The notes beneath the pieces were generated by a model. The model was not told where the DNA came from, ran no database searches, and saw only the letters and a list, made by a program, of their open reading frames with translations. From Spirodela intermedia (lineage: Eukaryota; Streptophyta; Magnoliopsida; Alismatales; Araceae), in the NCBI GenBank assembly GCA_902729315.2, contig LR746265.1:6373892-6437891 (forward strand): a stretch of 64,000 nt of DNA, written 5' to 3'. The position numbers and the translations under genes were made by a program. Numbering within the stretch: position 1 is the stretch's first letter; every line of letters starts with the position of its first letter. Below, in pieces: positions 37,381-49,854 of the stretch.

Positions 37381-39522
37381 CTACCAGAAATCCCCACAGG
37401 AGCAGATCCCTTCCCGCCCGAAGTGGTGGAAGCAGGCGGCGTCCCTCACCACCACCACGCGCCCGTACACCTTGGCCACCAGCTTCAGCGCCTGGTGGCA
37501 GTCCCCGCAGATCCGCAGGTTCTTGAACACGCGTATGGGCATCCCCGGCGGGGCGATCAGCAGCCCCAAAGCCACCGCCAGCTTCTCGCTGTGGTGTGCC
37601 AGCTCCACCGCTGCATCCGCCGTCTGGTGCAGCGCCCATCCCAGGTCCGCCCTGTAGCCCGCCTCCCCTATCCTCTCCATCATCTCTTCCACCTTGGCGT
37701 ATATCTCCGCTGCCCGTGGGTGGCCCCTGTCCGCCGCCCGGAAGGCGTGCACCTCCCCCCCAACCTCCGTCCAGCTCCACCCGGGTTCCTTCCTCACCCC
37801 CCGCCGCCGCATCAGGCGGCGCACCCGCCGTGCTTCCTCCCATCTCCCCGACGCGGCGTAGCTGTTGGCCAGCAGCATGTACGGCGCGGCGTCGCCGGGG
37901 CACGCGCGGAAGAGCGCCTCCGCTGCACGTTCCGCCAGCCCCGCCGTGGCCCCGTGGACCCTGCACGCCGCAAGCACGGCCTTCCACACCGCCGCGTCCG
38001 GCGCGAACCCCGGCCGGTCCAGTAGCTCTGCGGCGGCGGAGAGCTTCCCCAACCGCCCCAGAAGGTCGACCATGCAGGCGTAGTGCTCCGGCCCGGGGGC
38101 CACCCCGTGGGTCCTCTCCATGGAGTCGAAGTGCCGCCGTCCTTCCTCCTCCAGGCCCGCGTGGCTGCAGGCGAAGAGGACGCCGATGAAGGTGACGTAG
38201 TCCGGCCGCGCGCCGCTCTCCACCATGCGGTGGTACAGACGGAGCGACTCCCTGCCGCGCCCGTTCTGCGCATATCCCACGATGAGGGCCGTCCAGGTGA
38301 TGGCGTCTCTGTGGGAAATCGCGTCGAACGCCTGACGAGCCTCCTCGATGCAGCCGGCCTTGGCGTACATGGTCACCAGCGCGTTGCCCACCGAGACAAA
38401 TGCATCAAGCCCCCGCCGGACGCTCCCGGCATGGACCTGCTCCCCCAGCGCCAGGGCGGGAAGCCCCGCGCAGCAGCTCAGAGCCCCCGCTGCGACGACG
38501 TAATCCGACTCGACGCCGGTGGCGCGCATTTCGCAGAACAGGTGGAGTGCAGCCTCGTAGAGGCCACGGCGGGCGCACCCCGTGATCAGAGACGTCCACG
38601 ACACCACGTCCCTGCTTGGCATGTGGTCAAACACGCCGTGGGCGCTCTCCAGGTCGCCGCATTTGGCGTACATGTCCACCAATGCGTTGCCGATGTGCAC
38701 GTAACCTTCACCGAAACCCGACTTCACGATGGAACAGTGGACGGCGCCCCCCTCTGCCACCGACCCGGCGGCCGCCAGCGAGTTGAGGACGGATGGGTAC
38801 GTGAATTCGTCCTCATCGACACCCCTCCGGCGCATTTCGACGAACAGAGAGAGCGCTTCATTTGCTCGCCCGCCTCGCACGAACCCCGCCATGAGCGAGT
38901 TCCAGCCGACCTCGTTTCCGCCGTCGCCGGAGCCGCCATCTTCCCTCGTCTCCAGGATCTTCCTTGCCGCGGTGAGATCCCCGCACTTGACGTACATCTC
39001 GACCAACGAACTCCTCACGAAGGCGTTCCCGCCGAAGCCGCTGCGGACCACGCAGCCGTGCACCTGGAAGCCCACGCCCGGCGCCGCTTCCGCGGCGGCG
39101 GCACAGGCGGTCAGCACGGTCGGGAAGGTGAACTGGTTCGGAGACACGCCCGCTGACCGCATGTCGCAGAAGAGGCGGACGGCTCGGACAGGCTCGCCAT
39201 TCCGGGCGTGGCCCGCCACCATGACCGCCCAGAGGACGCAGTTGCCGTCGCGCTCCGGGGGCGGCACGGTGGCGAAAGCCCGAACGGCCTCCGCCACCAT
39301 CCTGCACTTGGAATACATGTCAACGAGGCCGGCGACGACGGCGGCGCTACCGTCGAACCCTGACTTGTACACCAGCGCGTGTAGCTGCTGCCCGGGGAGG
39401 AGGCGGTGTTGGGCGGAGCATTCGCGCAGAGCGCCGCCGAGGGCGTACTGATCCAGCCTCAACCCCCGGTTCATCATCAGCTGGAGAACCCCGACCCCTG
39501 TAGCCCGAGCGACGGAGCACAT
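37381..39522 (-). CDS. PLS-class DYW pentatricopeptide repeat protein
   Basis: Intronless 713-aa PPR protein. DYW-type PPR proteins bind organellar transcripts and carry out C-to-U editing. P, L and S repeats run from about residue 20 to 520, with typical units such as NALVDMYAKCGDLESAHGVF and VVSWTSLITGCARRGLYEAA. E/E+ motifs and the DYW deaminase follow from about 580: EPGWSWTEV, HHSEKLAVALGLL (HxE zinc-glutamate motif), RVFKNLRICGDCHQALKLVA and a terminus CSCGDFW. The zinc ligands are all visible; the last triplet is DFW, a common variant of DYW. The ATG at 39522 is the first after an in-frame TAG (about 39564-39566). The N-terminus is short and lacks an obvious transit peptide, beginning almost inside the first repeat. 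Coding GC is very high. The RNA target cannot be told here. Confidence 0.93.
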   Translation of the reverse strand: MCSVARATGVGVLQLMMNRGLRLDQYALGGALRECSAQHRLLPGQQLHALVYKSGFDGSAAVVAGLVDMYSKCRMVAEAVRAFATVPPPERDGNCVLWAVMVAGHARNGEPVRAVRLFCDMRSAGVSPNQFTFPTVLTACAAAAEAAPGVGFQVHGCVVRSGFGGNAFVRSSLVEMYVKCGDLTAARKILETREDGGSGDGGNEVGWNSLMAGFVRGGRANEALSLFVEMRRRGVDEDEFTYPSVLNSLAAAGSVAEGGAVHCSIVKSGFGEGYVHIGNALVDMYAKCGDLESAHGVFDHMPSRDVVSWTSLITGCARRGLYEAALHLFCEMRATGVESDYVVAAGALSCCAGLPALALGEQVHAGSVRRGLDAFVSVGNALVTMYAKAGCIEEARQAFDAISHRDAITWTALIVGYAQNGRGRESLRLYHRMVESGARPDYVTFIGVLFACSHAGLEEEGRRHFDSMERTHGVAPGPEHYACMVDLLGRLGKLSAAAELLDRPGFAPDAAVWKAVLAACRVHGATAGLAERAAEALFRACPGDAAPYMLLANSYAASGRWEEARRVRRLMRRRGVRKEPGWSWTEVGGEVHAFRAADRGHPRAAEIYAKVEEMMERIGEAGYRADLGWALHQTADAAVELAHHSEKLAVALGLLIAPPGMPIRVFKNLRICGDCHQALKLVAKVYGRVVVVRDAACFHHFGREGICSCGDFW

Positions 39523-40514
39523 TCCGGCGGCCCGGAGCGCCGCCGCCGTGCCTTCCGCCAGCTATGGTTCTCTCCCGCCGTCGTCCTCGTTCTTGGTCAG
39601 AGAACATGGTCACTCCCGCCAGCTGTGGTTCTCGGCGGCTCCGGGGAGTTGACCACCATAGCCTTACGATAGCCCGCTACCCCGTTCCTTGACCTTAGCA
39701 TCAACAAAATAACGTATTTCTCGCAGTCATTCGCATCGTCCTCGGATGATCCAACGGAGGCCGGATCACCAGACACGTTCTCGGGTCAACGGCGAAAAAC
39801 TGATGGGTTAATGGGTTGGGGCCGGTCTGAAAACACGAAATTGAGGCCCGATTTGGTCAAACAAGTTAGTTGCATTAGAGGAAAATTAGCGTCCCATCAT
39901 ATTCAGCCGGGGTGGAGTCTGGATTTTATAGTACCGAAGACAAATCGACGTCTGAGAAGGTGAGGGAACTGGCAATGGGAATGAGAGAGACCCAGCCTTC
40001 ACCTGCTTCAGGCGGAGCCCATGAGGTAAACCAGGGCGCTGACTTTAAAAAATCCAGAAACCTGGGTTATTTTTATTTTCCACTCTGATATCTGTATTTG
40101 ATCAAAATATAATATTTCCAGCTTATAACATTAAGGGAGAGGTATCTGGTCATTTGGTTTATTTGTAGACCCTTCTAAATACTTCGTTGCTAAGATTTTT
40201 TTCAGGGATAAATGCTAAACGCCTTCCGCATGTTCCCGTCCATTTTCTTGCAATTCTAAAACAGCGACTCCCCCTCCGTTTCTGTGGATCCTCGTGGCCG
40301 TGGAGCTTTTCTTCGCAGAGGTCGAGCGACCGGTGGGCGAGCCCCGGTGGTTGAACCTGGAGGACGCTTTGCCTCGCCCCCCCCATTTCAGCGGGGCGTG
40401 GAACCCTCTGGGTCAGCCCTTCCAGCAAGTTCGGCCTGATTAGGGTTTCTATCCGGCTCCTTCTGGCTCTCCTCTGCAATTCACCTCTTGTTGCTAAGTC
40501 TGGATCCGATTCTG
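39523..40514. other. Divergent promoter region of the PPR and RING genes
   Basis: About 990 bp between two start codons pointing outwards. No separate gene is recognised. A minus-strand frame opening at ATG 39613 overlaps the PPR start in another frame and could act as an uORF. The last 300 bp before 40515 are probably the 5' leader of the RING gene. Confidence 0.5.
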
Positions 40515-43500
40515 ATGGCGACGATATCGTCTAGCCCCACCGGGAGCCCTTCTGGGGAGGGCACGGAGCCGCTACTCGGTGCAGAGGGGGACGACCGGGG
40601 GCGTCGGTTCCGTGTAAGGCCGACCCTGCGTGGCGCTGCGCAGTTCCTGCGCCGGGCGAGCAGCAGGCGGATGATGAGGGAACCGTCGATGATGGTGAGG
40701 GAGACGGCGGCGGAGCAGCTGGAAGAGAGGCGGAGCGACTGGGCATACTCTAGGCCTGTCGTCGTTCTGGACCTCCTTTGGAACCTTGCCTTCGTGACTG
40801 TCGCGGTAACGGTGATGGTCATAAGCCGATATGAGTCGCCGTCGATGCCTCTTAGGCTGTGGATAGCGGGGTACGCTCTGCAGTGCATCCTCCACATGGT
40901 CTGTGTATGCATGGAATACAGGCGCAGGCAAGTGCAGGAGCCCTCTTTCCTCGACGAAAACGAGGCTAATCAGGGGGGTTCAGGTTCCAGCACGCCTCGC
41001 GGGGCGGAGGAAGCCGACATGTATGAAACCGAGCAGGTACAGGACGAGAGGACAAGGTATGGTTCTAGACGCCGTCTAGATAGTAGAAGAGGGAATAGGT
41101 TCTTCTGTTGTTTTGTGGGATAAAACATGTTAAATTACAATTCTCTGTTGGACTATTTCGGCGGCTAGGGATCATCATTTGTTTTAAACATAACATACCG
41201 AAATTGGACAACACCATTAGAAAGGGGAACTTTATATTTGATGCAATATGCCCAACTCATTATGCATCATATTTCTCATGAAAAAGTCATTCCTGAACGA
41301 AGTATTGACATTTACTTTTGGATACATAAAACACTTGGGAGTACTTTTGTTACTTGTAGTTATTGGAGTTTGGATTATACACATTACATTTTATTGAAGT
41401 GAATTTGACTCAAATAGCACCCCTGGAGAAGTTCTAGCTAGTCATGAAAAAATGGAACTTGTCTTGATATCCGGGGGATATAACTGGTGGAAAAAAATAG
41501 AGAAGAGTGCTTCTATTCATCTGCTCCGATTCATTTGGGTGCTTCAGTCTATGATGCTTCCTTTAGACAATTCTTAGTTTTTAGTGTGCGGTATGCTGTT
41601 TCCAAGGTTTAGTGCGCTCTGTTTGTGATCCCATGTAGTGCAAACTCCCTGGCTACTGACCAGGTACCATTTGGACCACTTGTTGGGTTGATCTCCGCGC
41701 ACCTACTTTCATTCAACCGTGGGTGCGATTGGATGGTAGTGGATAACGTAACTCTGATGACTTCGTCATTTTGATTGCCTTTGTGTTAACTTTGTCATCT
41801 TAAAACTTGTGCATTGTATTAATAGGCAAGTGGGAAATGATTCGAAATCTTTTTTTACACTTCCCACAGAGAACGCACTTGTATCTGACAGGTTCTTCCA
41901 AATTACTCCGTTCGTTGAAAGCAGAAAATGATGTTAAAAATATCCATTTTTGTGTAACAGAACAGCAAAGATACTTCCATGACGAAGCCTATAATGTTCA
42001 TCAAATTGAGTCTCAAATGGTCGTTCAAAATTCTATCAGTGATTGATAGCTATTCTTGCTATTCGAAGCGGGGTGGTGTAGTCATAGGCTTTCTTCTCGG
42101 AGTCATGCATCCCAATTCAAGGAACTATACTAATTTTGTACTTCAATCATTCGCCAATTCAATTAGTTGCTCTAGTTTACCTCCGTGAAATCTTGAGGCC
42201 CCAAAATTAACCATTTCTAGAAATGGTCTGCTGTTCCAGATGTGGGGTGGTGTGCAGGTGTGCATGGCGGATGTATATGATCCTATTGAGACCACATCCT
42301 CTCTTATGAACTTCTTATGCCACAACTTCAATTTGTACATTCCTCGTGACAATCTCTCCTGGGAATCTATACCATTTTTTTATTATTTGGAGTATTTTAA
42401 TCATTGATGTTGAAACTGAGAAAAAGCAAATGGCAGTTTTTTATAATAATACTAGCGTTACCGGTAGCAGGTCCTTGCCTTTGTTTATCTTTCATTATCC
42501 GATGTAACTAGATGGACATCCCCACTGAAGCAAATGAGTGCTTGTGGCGTACAGAAGACATAATCCATACACATCTTAATGGATATATTTCAGTGTCTTT
42601 TTATCTGGCACATCTTAACTAGATGGACATAGGATATAATCCATACACATCTTAACAGATCGCTTTCATCCAGCATATCATTCAGCCTTTAGACAAGTTC
42701 TAAACTCAACCCTGTGTAGAGAAATGATTATATAACCTTAATTTATAATAATTATATTGGTATTTTCTATTGTCATTAATTTTGGGAATATAGTTTTTAT
42801 AAATCAACATGCATTTTTAAAGAATTCTCTATCTCATGTCTTTCTTGGCAGTGTTGCAAAGCACCTGGAGTCCGCAAACACAATGTTTTCATTTATATGG
42901 TGGATTATTGGATTCTACTGGGTATCTACTGGTGGCCAAACCTTGACACGTGACGCACCCCAGCTATATTGGTGTGCACTGAATTCTTTTGATACAATTT
43001 TGTTGCTGTTAACTTGAATTAACAAATTACTGTCGTCCTCCTTTGTTGTGCAGGCTTTGTATTGTCTTCTTGGCCTTCGATGTATTCTTCGTGGTGTTTT
43101 GTGTCGCACTTGCTTGTATTATTGGTATTGCTGTTTGCTGCTGCCTGCCATGTATTATTGCAATTCTGTATGCTGTGGCAGATCAGGTATTCCACTTTTA
43201 CAATAGAATCATGCTTTCCTCAGAAAATGTAATGATGCTTTTATTTGCTTTCCATGTCCCAAGCAGTTCTGTTTTGGTGGGTTTTGAAGATTTATGTTGT
43301 ATCTTGTACTTGAGGAATGGGAGTGGTTTATTGATCTCGACATATTCATGATTTATGGATGGATAAATATCAGTTGTGAAGGTAGTTCTGCTGACTTTGA
43401 AAGTGATTGTGTAGATGAAAAAGCTTGAGCCTGTACACTGGTAGTGTACGGTTGTGTAGGGTGCCATTAATCTACATTTTTAAAGAGTGCCTGAGCAAAA

Positions 43501-46500
43501 ATTTGAGAACACAAGATGACAATTTTCTCTTTTCATGCGATGTGTGATTCGCAGGCAAAACTTAAGCTGCTGCTAAGTGTCGTTGTATGTACCCAACTTT
43601 GTTCTTTTTATGATTCTAGGATCTGTGTATGCGCTCTGAGGCCTGTATTAGGCTTTGGTAACGGTTGATATATGTAAGTTTCATTTTTGTGTGGGGATAA
43701 TCACGTCTAGTCTAGTAAGTCATATCTACGACGTTAAGGAAAGCAATGGCTTTATCAGACAAATCTATGGGGACCTCCCCCCAGTCTTGGACACTGGATT
43801 CAGGCAATGTTATGGTTGAGCACGTCATGTGGAATAATGGGACCAGTGGCACCAACTAGGAAACAATGCAGGACCCAAAAGTGTTGAGGCTAGGGAACAT
43901 AACATGGATTACCGAATTGATGGACATTGATCTGATTGCACTTCATCCGATTTCAACTTTTAAGGGGGACAATGGGTTATCAAAAACGAAAAAGATGAAA
44001 GTATTATAAGACAAGTCGGTTGAGAGAAAAGAAAACATAAGAGAAAGAAGGGAAAAAATCTCCAGGTGATAATCAAACAACTGAGATGACTGAGATCTGG
44101 TCAGAGGTAATGGAGGTGTTTTTGCACTAAATTTTTTCCTACTTTAAATATCCATCAATCTCACCATTTGACTGATCCATGCCAACAATAAATTTTTCAG
44201 TCCATGTAACTTTCCTCTGACTTGATAGGATGTATGTTTAATCTTACAAGACCCACCAAGAAGAATAATCTTTGCAGATTATGAAAATCTGGAATGTTTG
44301 GTCGGCAGCGAAATTGTGACTCAATCTAACTTTAATATCCGTCAATCTCACCATTTGACTGATACCACTCGTTAAGGATATTATAGAGGGTGAACACCGT
44401 CACTCTCTCAGGACAATAGGCTTATGGAAAGGATCAAAGCACTGCGATTGACATGACCTTCTTTTGGAAAATATATTTTCCCCACGATCGCAATTTATTG
44501 ACGGATATAATTTTTTCCCCTCCCTGCTGGCAAATAGTTGCGTTTTTCGTGTCTGATAGAAATGACAAGAAGCTAAATTGAATAAGTTATGCTGAGAAAC
44601 GTTCCTCTCGTGATTTTGTGCCAAGTTATTGGCCTCTAGCCAACCAATTTGAATAGGCTTTACAGACATCCTATTCCATCACACACACCACGGCTAATTG
44701 TTATCATCGATTTATATTTTTGCTTTTCTTTTACTTGTCTAATGAGTCTATATTAGGATTCATGACTACTGGTTTTTGTTTATTTTTAAACATCCTTTAC
44801 TATTAGGAAGGGGCATCTGATGAGGACATTAGTCAACTCCCAAGATACAAATTTCGAAGAATTGGTGGTGTTGAAAAGCTGCCTGGGGAGATATCTAGGC
44901 CCTTTGGAGGAGTGATGACTGAATGTTCCTCTGAAGCACCTACGGAGCATGTTCTTTCAGAAGAGGATTCTGTAAGCCTCCTATTTGAAAATTTTTACTG
45001 TTCTCGTGCTAACAATGTGCATCATGATCGTCCAGTGTCCTGAGTGCGATTGCGGCATGTTGAATCTTGCATTGTGTATATTTTTAGTGCATTGCTCTAT
45101 TTTCTTGTTTTATATTCATGCCAAGGTTTGCCAGATCAGGAAGCACTAGTTCAATTAAACCCATTAACTCTGATTGAAATTAGAAGCCCCTACCCTGATT
45201 TTGTTGAAACCCAGCTGTCCTTGCAGTTTTGTATAGCAGAAAACAATTCTGATATCAGTTGGGGCAGTCCATTTTTGTCTGCCTGAAGATTCTTCCAAGG
45301 CTTCTTGCCTTCCCACTTAAAGAGAGAGGAAGAGTTGGAGAAAGAAGAGGCTGCAACTTGTGCCCAACGAGGGAAGACAAGTGAAGGAAAGTAATGCAGG
45401 ACACCACGCAGGTGACTGATTTTAAGAGAAATCAGCAAAGTTCAATTTAAATGAAGGTAGTCACAGTAGGATTATATTATTTCCAAACCAGACTACATCG
45501 CAGGGTTGTGATTTATGGAAGCTTCCTCTGAGTAGGGTTGATATTTATGATGTGTTAAGAGTGGACAGGAATAGGAAATGTGGAGATAGGGCTGTTGGAG
45601 GCTCAGATACAGGTATCAGCAGTAATAAAGAATGTCTGATAACTAGTTAGATGAGAGGTCTAGAATAGGATGACAAAGATTATACCTTGATCTCGTGGAT
45701 AGAGACTTGTAGCCTGACGATCTTGGAGTAAACAGGCAAGCAGCTATGCTCTTCTGGACGTGTAGAGATTTCACGCAGCCTAAAGAAACCTAGGGATCAA
45801 ACAAGGATGAACTAACCTCAGCTTTGGAACCACCCTGATTTCATATCGAAGGACCTTCATGAGAAAGAGGTAGGAGCAATATTTTCATTCAAAATACCCT
45901 CTTTTTTTTTCCCATCATATTCGACCTCCTATTTTTAGGAGCAACATGAGGCCCTTTGGAGGGGCGTTCTTAGATCTGGCCTATAAACCCCAGTAGCTCC
46001 CATCGCTAAAATGGGCAGAAATTTCGGCCTTAAGTGTCACTAAAAAGTAGTGAAGACGGTTGGGAGATCCTCGGTTCTTTAGTAGTAGACCTTAAGTACT
46101 TCAAAAAACGGCCAAGATAGTACCAACAAAAAGAAATAGCTTTTACATTATTCACATGTCCAGGCATATATACTTCGAGTGTAGACCTTGATCTGTGCAT
46201 CGCTGACTAATCGATGCCCTCATCACAGAGGGTTGTAAGAATATGAGGAACAATAGGAAATAAATAAATAAATAAATGACGTCGCATCACCTACTGCCAA
46301 CCATCACAGTATTTTTTTTATCAGTTCATCAGGGCCTCCTTCGGTAGAGTCACTGAGGGCAATATCCTCCGATTATGCTGCACCACCGCATTAAAAATTT
46401 GGGTATTATTATCCCCTTCACGCAGTCCAATTCTATGGTTCCATCCCGGTCCGGTTCCTTATTGAATAATAGCATTTCCATTTCCCAAACTGCGTTAATT

Positions 46501-47050
46501 AAAGCAAGGGGGCGGGCTTTCCTCTGGTAGCAATTTTTTAATTTGATTTTTTATCATTTTTGCTAAAAATGAACTGGGACGAATTTTCGGAGCTCTGTTT
46601 AGATTTATATCAGAAGAACTCGGCGGATTTTAGCGTCCTCGCTCCAATCATCAACTTCTCAGCGATTTTGAGTTCAATACTTCAACATATGCCGGTCATT
46701 TCTTTCTGGGTCTTTTGCTCTGCCTTATAGCGGTCATAATATTCTTCTCATACATTGGTGGGTTGACTGTGCTAGCCTGTCAGCCTTGCCTAAAACAGTT
46801 AGAATTTCTTGAAAGAGAAGAAGGGAATTTCTTCACCCATCTGGGTCTTTTGATATCGTCGTCTTGGTGCCTGCAGGAGTGCTGCATCTGTCTTTGTACC
46901 TACGAGGACGGAGTGGAGCTGCGGGAGCTCCCCTGTAATCACCACTTCCACACTTCCTGCATAGACAAATGGCTGTATATCAACGCCACCTGCCCCCTTT
47001 GCAAGTACAACATCAGAAAGGACGGTAGCCATGGCCGAGAGGACGTCTAG
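40515..47050 (+). CDS. Membrane RING-H2 E3 ubiquitin ligase (At1g12760/At4g11680-like)
   Basis: Predicted membrane-bound E3 ligase of 377 aa. Exons: 40515-41056, 42852-42971, 43054-43186, 44807-44971 and 46877-47050; GT-AG, in frame. The Ser/Gly-rich N-terminus is followed by four hydrophobic segments: [53 protein letters not shown] and the long [20 protein letters not shown] segment continuing into a Cys-rich stretch ending ILYAVADQ. Exon 4 adds the soluble linker [20 protein letters not shown]. The C-terminal RING-H2 has spacing C-x2-C-x14-C-x-H-x2-H-x2-C-x10-C-x2-C ([33 protein letters not shown]), all eight ligands intact. Introns 1, 3 and 4 exceed 1.5 kb and hold repeat-like sequence, including a 35-bp direct repeat in intron 3. 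The family matches Arabidopsis RING proteins of this architecture; substrates are unknown here. Confidence 0.93.
42505..42660. repeat. Mosaic local duplication in RING-gene intron 1
   Basis: TAACTAGATGGACAT occurs at 42505-42519 and 42616-42630. ATAATCCATACACATCTTAA occurs at about 42560-42579 and again at about 42636-42655. The order suggests small template-switch duplications in intron 1 (41057-42851). Confidence 0.55.
44142..44363. repeat. Direct repeat in RING-gene intron 3
   Basis: About 35 bp (CTTTAA..TATCC(A/G)TCAATC followed by TCACCATTTGACTGAT) at 44142-44176 and 44330-44363. The surrounding intron looks repeat-derived but matches no element I can name. Confidence 0.55.
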
Positions 47051-47113
47051 AAGAGCTTCTTCTACTGGGTCCAAAATCCGCATGCCCTGGCGTTTTTATT
47101 GCCTCCCCCCCGT

Positions 47114-47159
<46 letters not shown>

Positions 47160-47565
47160 CACTGCTGCTGCAAAGAACGCGATGATGTACCTACCTTGTT
47201 CATGTCTGCGTGTGGGTGTGCCTGGCCCATGCTTCTGAGGCCCTTCTCGGCGTCGTTGAACTGAGAATGCCCGCATTCGGTGGGGCCTAGGATTTGCATG
47301 GAAGAGGGGCCTTTTTGTATAAAGTGAAGTGGATGTGTCTGCCAAATATGATGGGCGTCGAGAGGCCGTGTTCATCAGCGTTGACCTTGTTCGTCGATCT
47401 TAACACTCGTGTCGAGATCATTGTCATGCCATCGCCGCCCCACGGCTCTTGATCAGTTTCTTCTTTTTTATTCTTTCTACATCATCAGCCCTACAAAATG
47501 ATCGTCTCCCCATGGCGGATGTCTGAGGGGAGGATCAAAGCCAGCTATCACACCCTTAAATGATC

Positions 47566-47615
47566 CTCTCTCTCTCTCTCTCTATCTCTCTCAACAAGAA
47601 ACGTTGCACCTCATG

Positions 47616-47650
<35 letters not shown>
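47566..47650. repeat. CT/GA fold-back microsatellite
   Basis: A (CT)n tract at about 47566-47593 and a complementary (GA)n tract at about 47619-47650, separated by about 25 bp. It can form a stem of 25 bp or more. Confidence 0.7.
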
Positions 47651-47655
<5 letters not shown>

Positions 47656-49223
47656 TACGGAGGAATTGTTGAGGGCTTCTCCCACAGACTATTCACCTCA
47701 TCCTACGTAGTCAACATTGTCATTATCATCAAGTAACAAAGACTGTAGTTAGTCACCAAGTTTGACCCACAAGGTAGGTACGTGTCTCTTGGTCAATGGC
47801 CATTGATATAACCTCAATATTATATGATAGGATATGTATATTTGATATCATTATAATTTAAATGTCTCAATGAAAGCACATGGTCAATGTAAATATATTT
47901 TTTATGTGATTTTATATTATTTTTGAATTACATATAAAAAATATTGATTTTTATATATTTTATAACATATATATTAAAATAAAATAAAATGTTTTTTAGG
48001 TAATATTGAGTATTCCAATATGAAAATTTATATTTACATATAGAAAAATTAGAAAAATGATACTTTACATTTTAAATGAATTTTCTATTATTTTAAAGTA
48101 TTTAATGAGTTAATCAACGGATCCATTACAATTGGCCCACTATTAAGCCTCATGCCAGCCTATTCTAATGAGGGGTATTTAAAGGGAGAGAGAGGAGAGA
48201 GAGGAGAGAGAAAAAGGGGAAGGGGCCCATGATTAAGAGAAATTAGGGCTCTCTGAAGAACTAGAAATCACGACAATGATGGCAGCGACAACATCAACAA
48301 TGCTGAGTCTCATTCTGTGTGACAGGCAAAGAAGGGGCTGAGCATGACGATGGTGGTGCTCATGACAGTGAGAGCAATAGTGGTGACAACAACGGTAATG
48401 ACTGTGAACTCCTATTTGACGTGACATGTACAAGAGGAGATGAATATATTAGTAACGACAACAATGATAACAATACGTTCACGACAGCAACAACAACAAC
48501 AGTGGTTGTGAGCTGCTTTACTATGTGACAAGTAGAACAACAGCAACACCTACACTCTCAAGCTTCGAATTAAGTGCTTTAATAATCTTTTTTACGAATG
48601 CTGAAAATAATAGACTTTGGTATTTTCAATAGTCATTGAATTTCAACACACTAACTGTATATTTTTTATAGTTGTCAATACAATCTAAGGTTCCCTCTCA
48701 AACACAAATTTAGTAATCTACCAATAAACTAACTAATAGAAGTGTTTTCACCTCTCACTTTTCACAAATTTATAATATTTCTTGTATCATTTTTCCTTTT
48801 GTTCCTTCGATTTTGAATTTGTGAAAGATGTAAAAAAGTTTTTAAATCTACTTCTTTTTCATTCCTTTTTTGTCTTTCACCTCACCCAAACATTTAATAG
48901 AAAATATTCGTGCATCACATAATATCAATTTTTCTTTGTGGATCAACTCAACTCCACTACACATTATAAATAATTGAAAGCATAATTTTCAGAAATTTGG
49001 TTTTAATAAATTTTAAAATTAATTACTTCTTAAAACAACTACTAGAGTAAAATCAGCCACCAAACACATGGTTACTTGGAAAATGGTTAATCAGATACAA
49101 AAATTATCCACTACCTTTCTAATTCTATTTCTTTTTACCAAAAAAATAACTTCTTCCAATAATTCAGAAAATAACTAAATTTAACTACCTTTCCCAGAAA
49201 ACCACATTTTTTTTTACTGAACT

Positions 49224-49536
49224 AAGTGAATAAATGCATTCACAAGATATAAAAAATATATAAGATTTATTACACATTTACAAATAATGTGGACGAAGAA
49301 TAAAACTCCCAAATATTTGCATGTAAAAATCTTGACGGCATGACGAGCATGATGAAGAGCTGACCATCGTCATGAAGTCAACCAAAGTGAATAAACCCAT
49401 CCACAAGATCGAAAAAAATATAAGATTTACTACCTATTTACAGACAATGTGGACGAATGATAAAGCTCCCAAATATTTGCATATAAAAATCTAGACGGCA
49501 TGATAAATAGCTGACCATTGGCATGAAGTCAACCAA
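49224..49536. repeat. Tandem duplication, units of 161 and 152 bp
   Basis: Unit 1 (49224-49384) and unit 2 (49385-49536) both begin AAGTGAATAAA and share CACAAGAT, AATGTGGACGAA, CTCCCAAATATTTGCAT and GACGGCATGA, ending ATGAAGTCAACCAA. Unit 2 lacks a short segment after GACGGCATGA, near the repeated GAGCATGATGAAG. It is non-coding. Confidence 0.8.
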
Positions 49537-49854
49537 TAAACAAATTTTGGTGCATTAATATAAGATTCGTATATGCTGGAGAGCCAAGTGATTCACAACC
49601 ACCATGAAAAGGGTTATCAAGAAAGCCGCCCCCCCTTATAAATTTTTTTGGAAATAAACAGAAATTGTGCCATTTGAATACAGCATATATTTCTCATCCT
49701 TGGAAAACTAGGATCACCCGACCTCAAATAGAGGCAAAAAAAAAGAAGAAGTCATATCATTATCTTCTAAAACTGCCGCTTGAGGTTATTATTCTGTCGG
49801 CTTGGGATCTCTGGGCAGAAAAATCAGGAAAGCTAGAGAATTGCGGCAGGGCAT

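Larger units (their letters stand above)
47051..49854. other. AT-rich intergenic DNA between convergent RING and OXA1 genes
   Basis: 2.8 kb between facing stop codons. It starts with the RING-gene 3' UTR, containing a long (CT)n tract at about 47123-47157. A CT/GA fold-back follows at 47566-47650, then very AT-rich DNA. A GA-repeat segment lies near 48186-48212, a GACAAC-type trinucleotide-rich stretch at 48260-48510, and a tandem duplication at 49224-49536. No gene is supported. Confidence 0.55.

Noticed and set aside
48233-48528. Asp/Asn/Ser-rich frames around 48300
   Set aside because: Generated by a GACAAC/GATGAC-type trinucleotide-rich stretch; no gene context.
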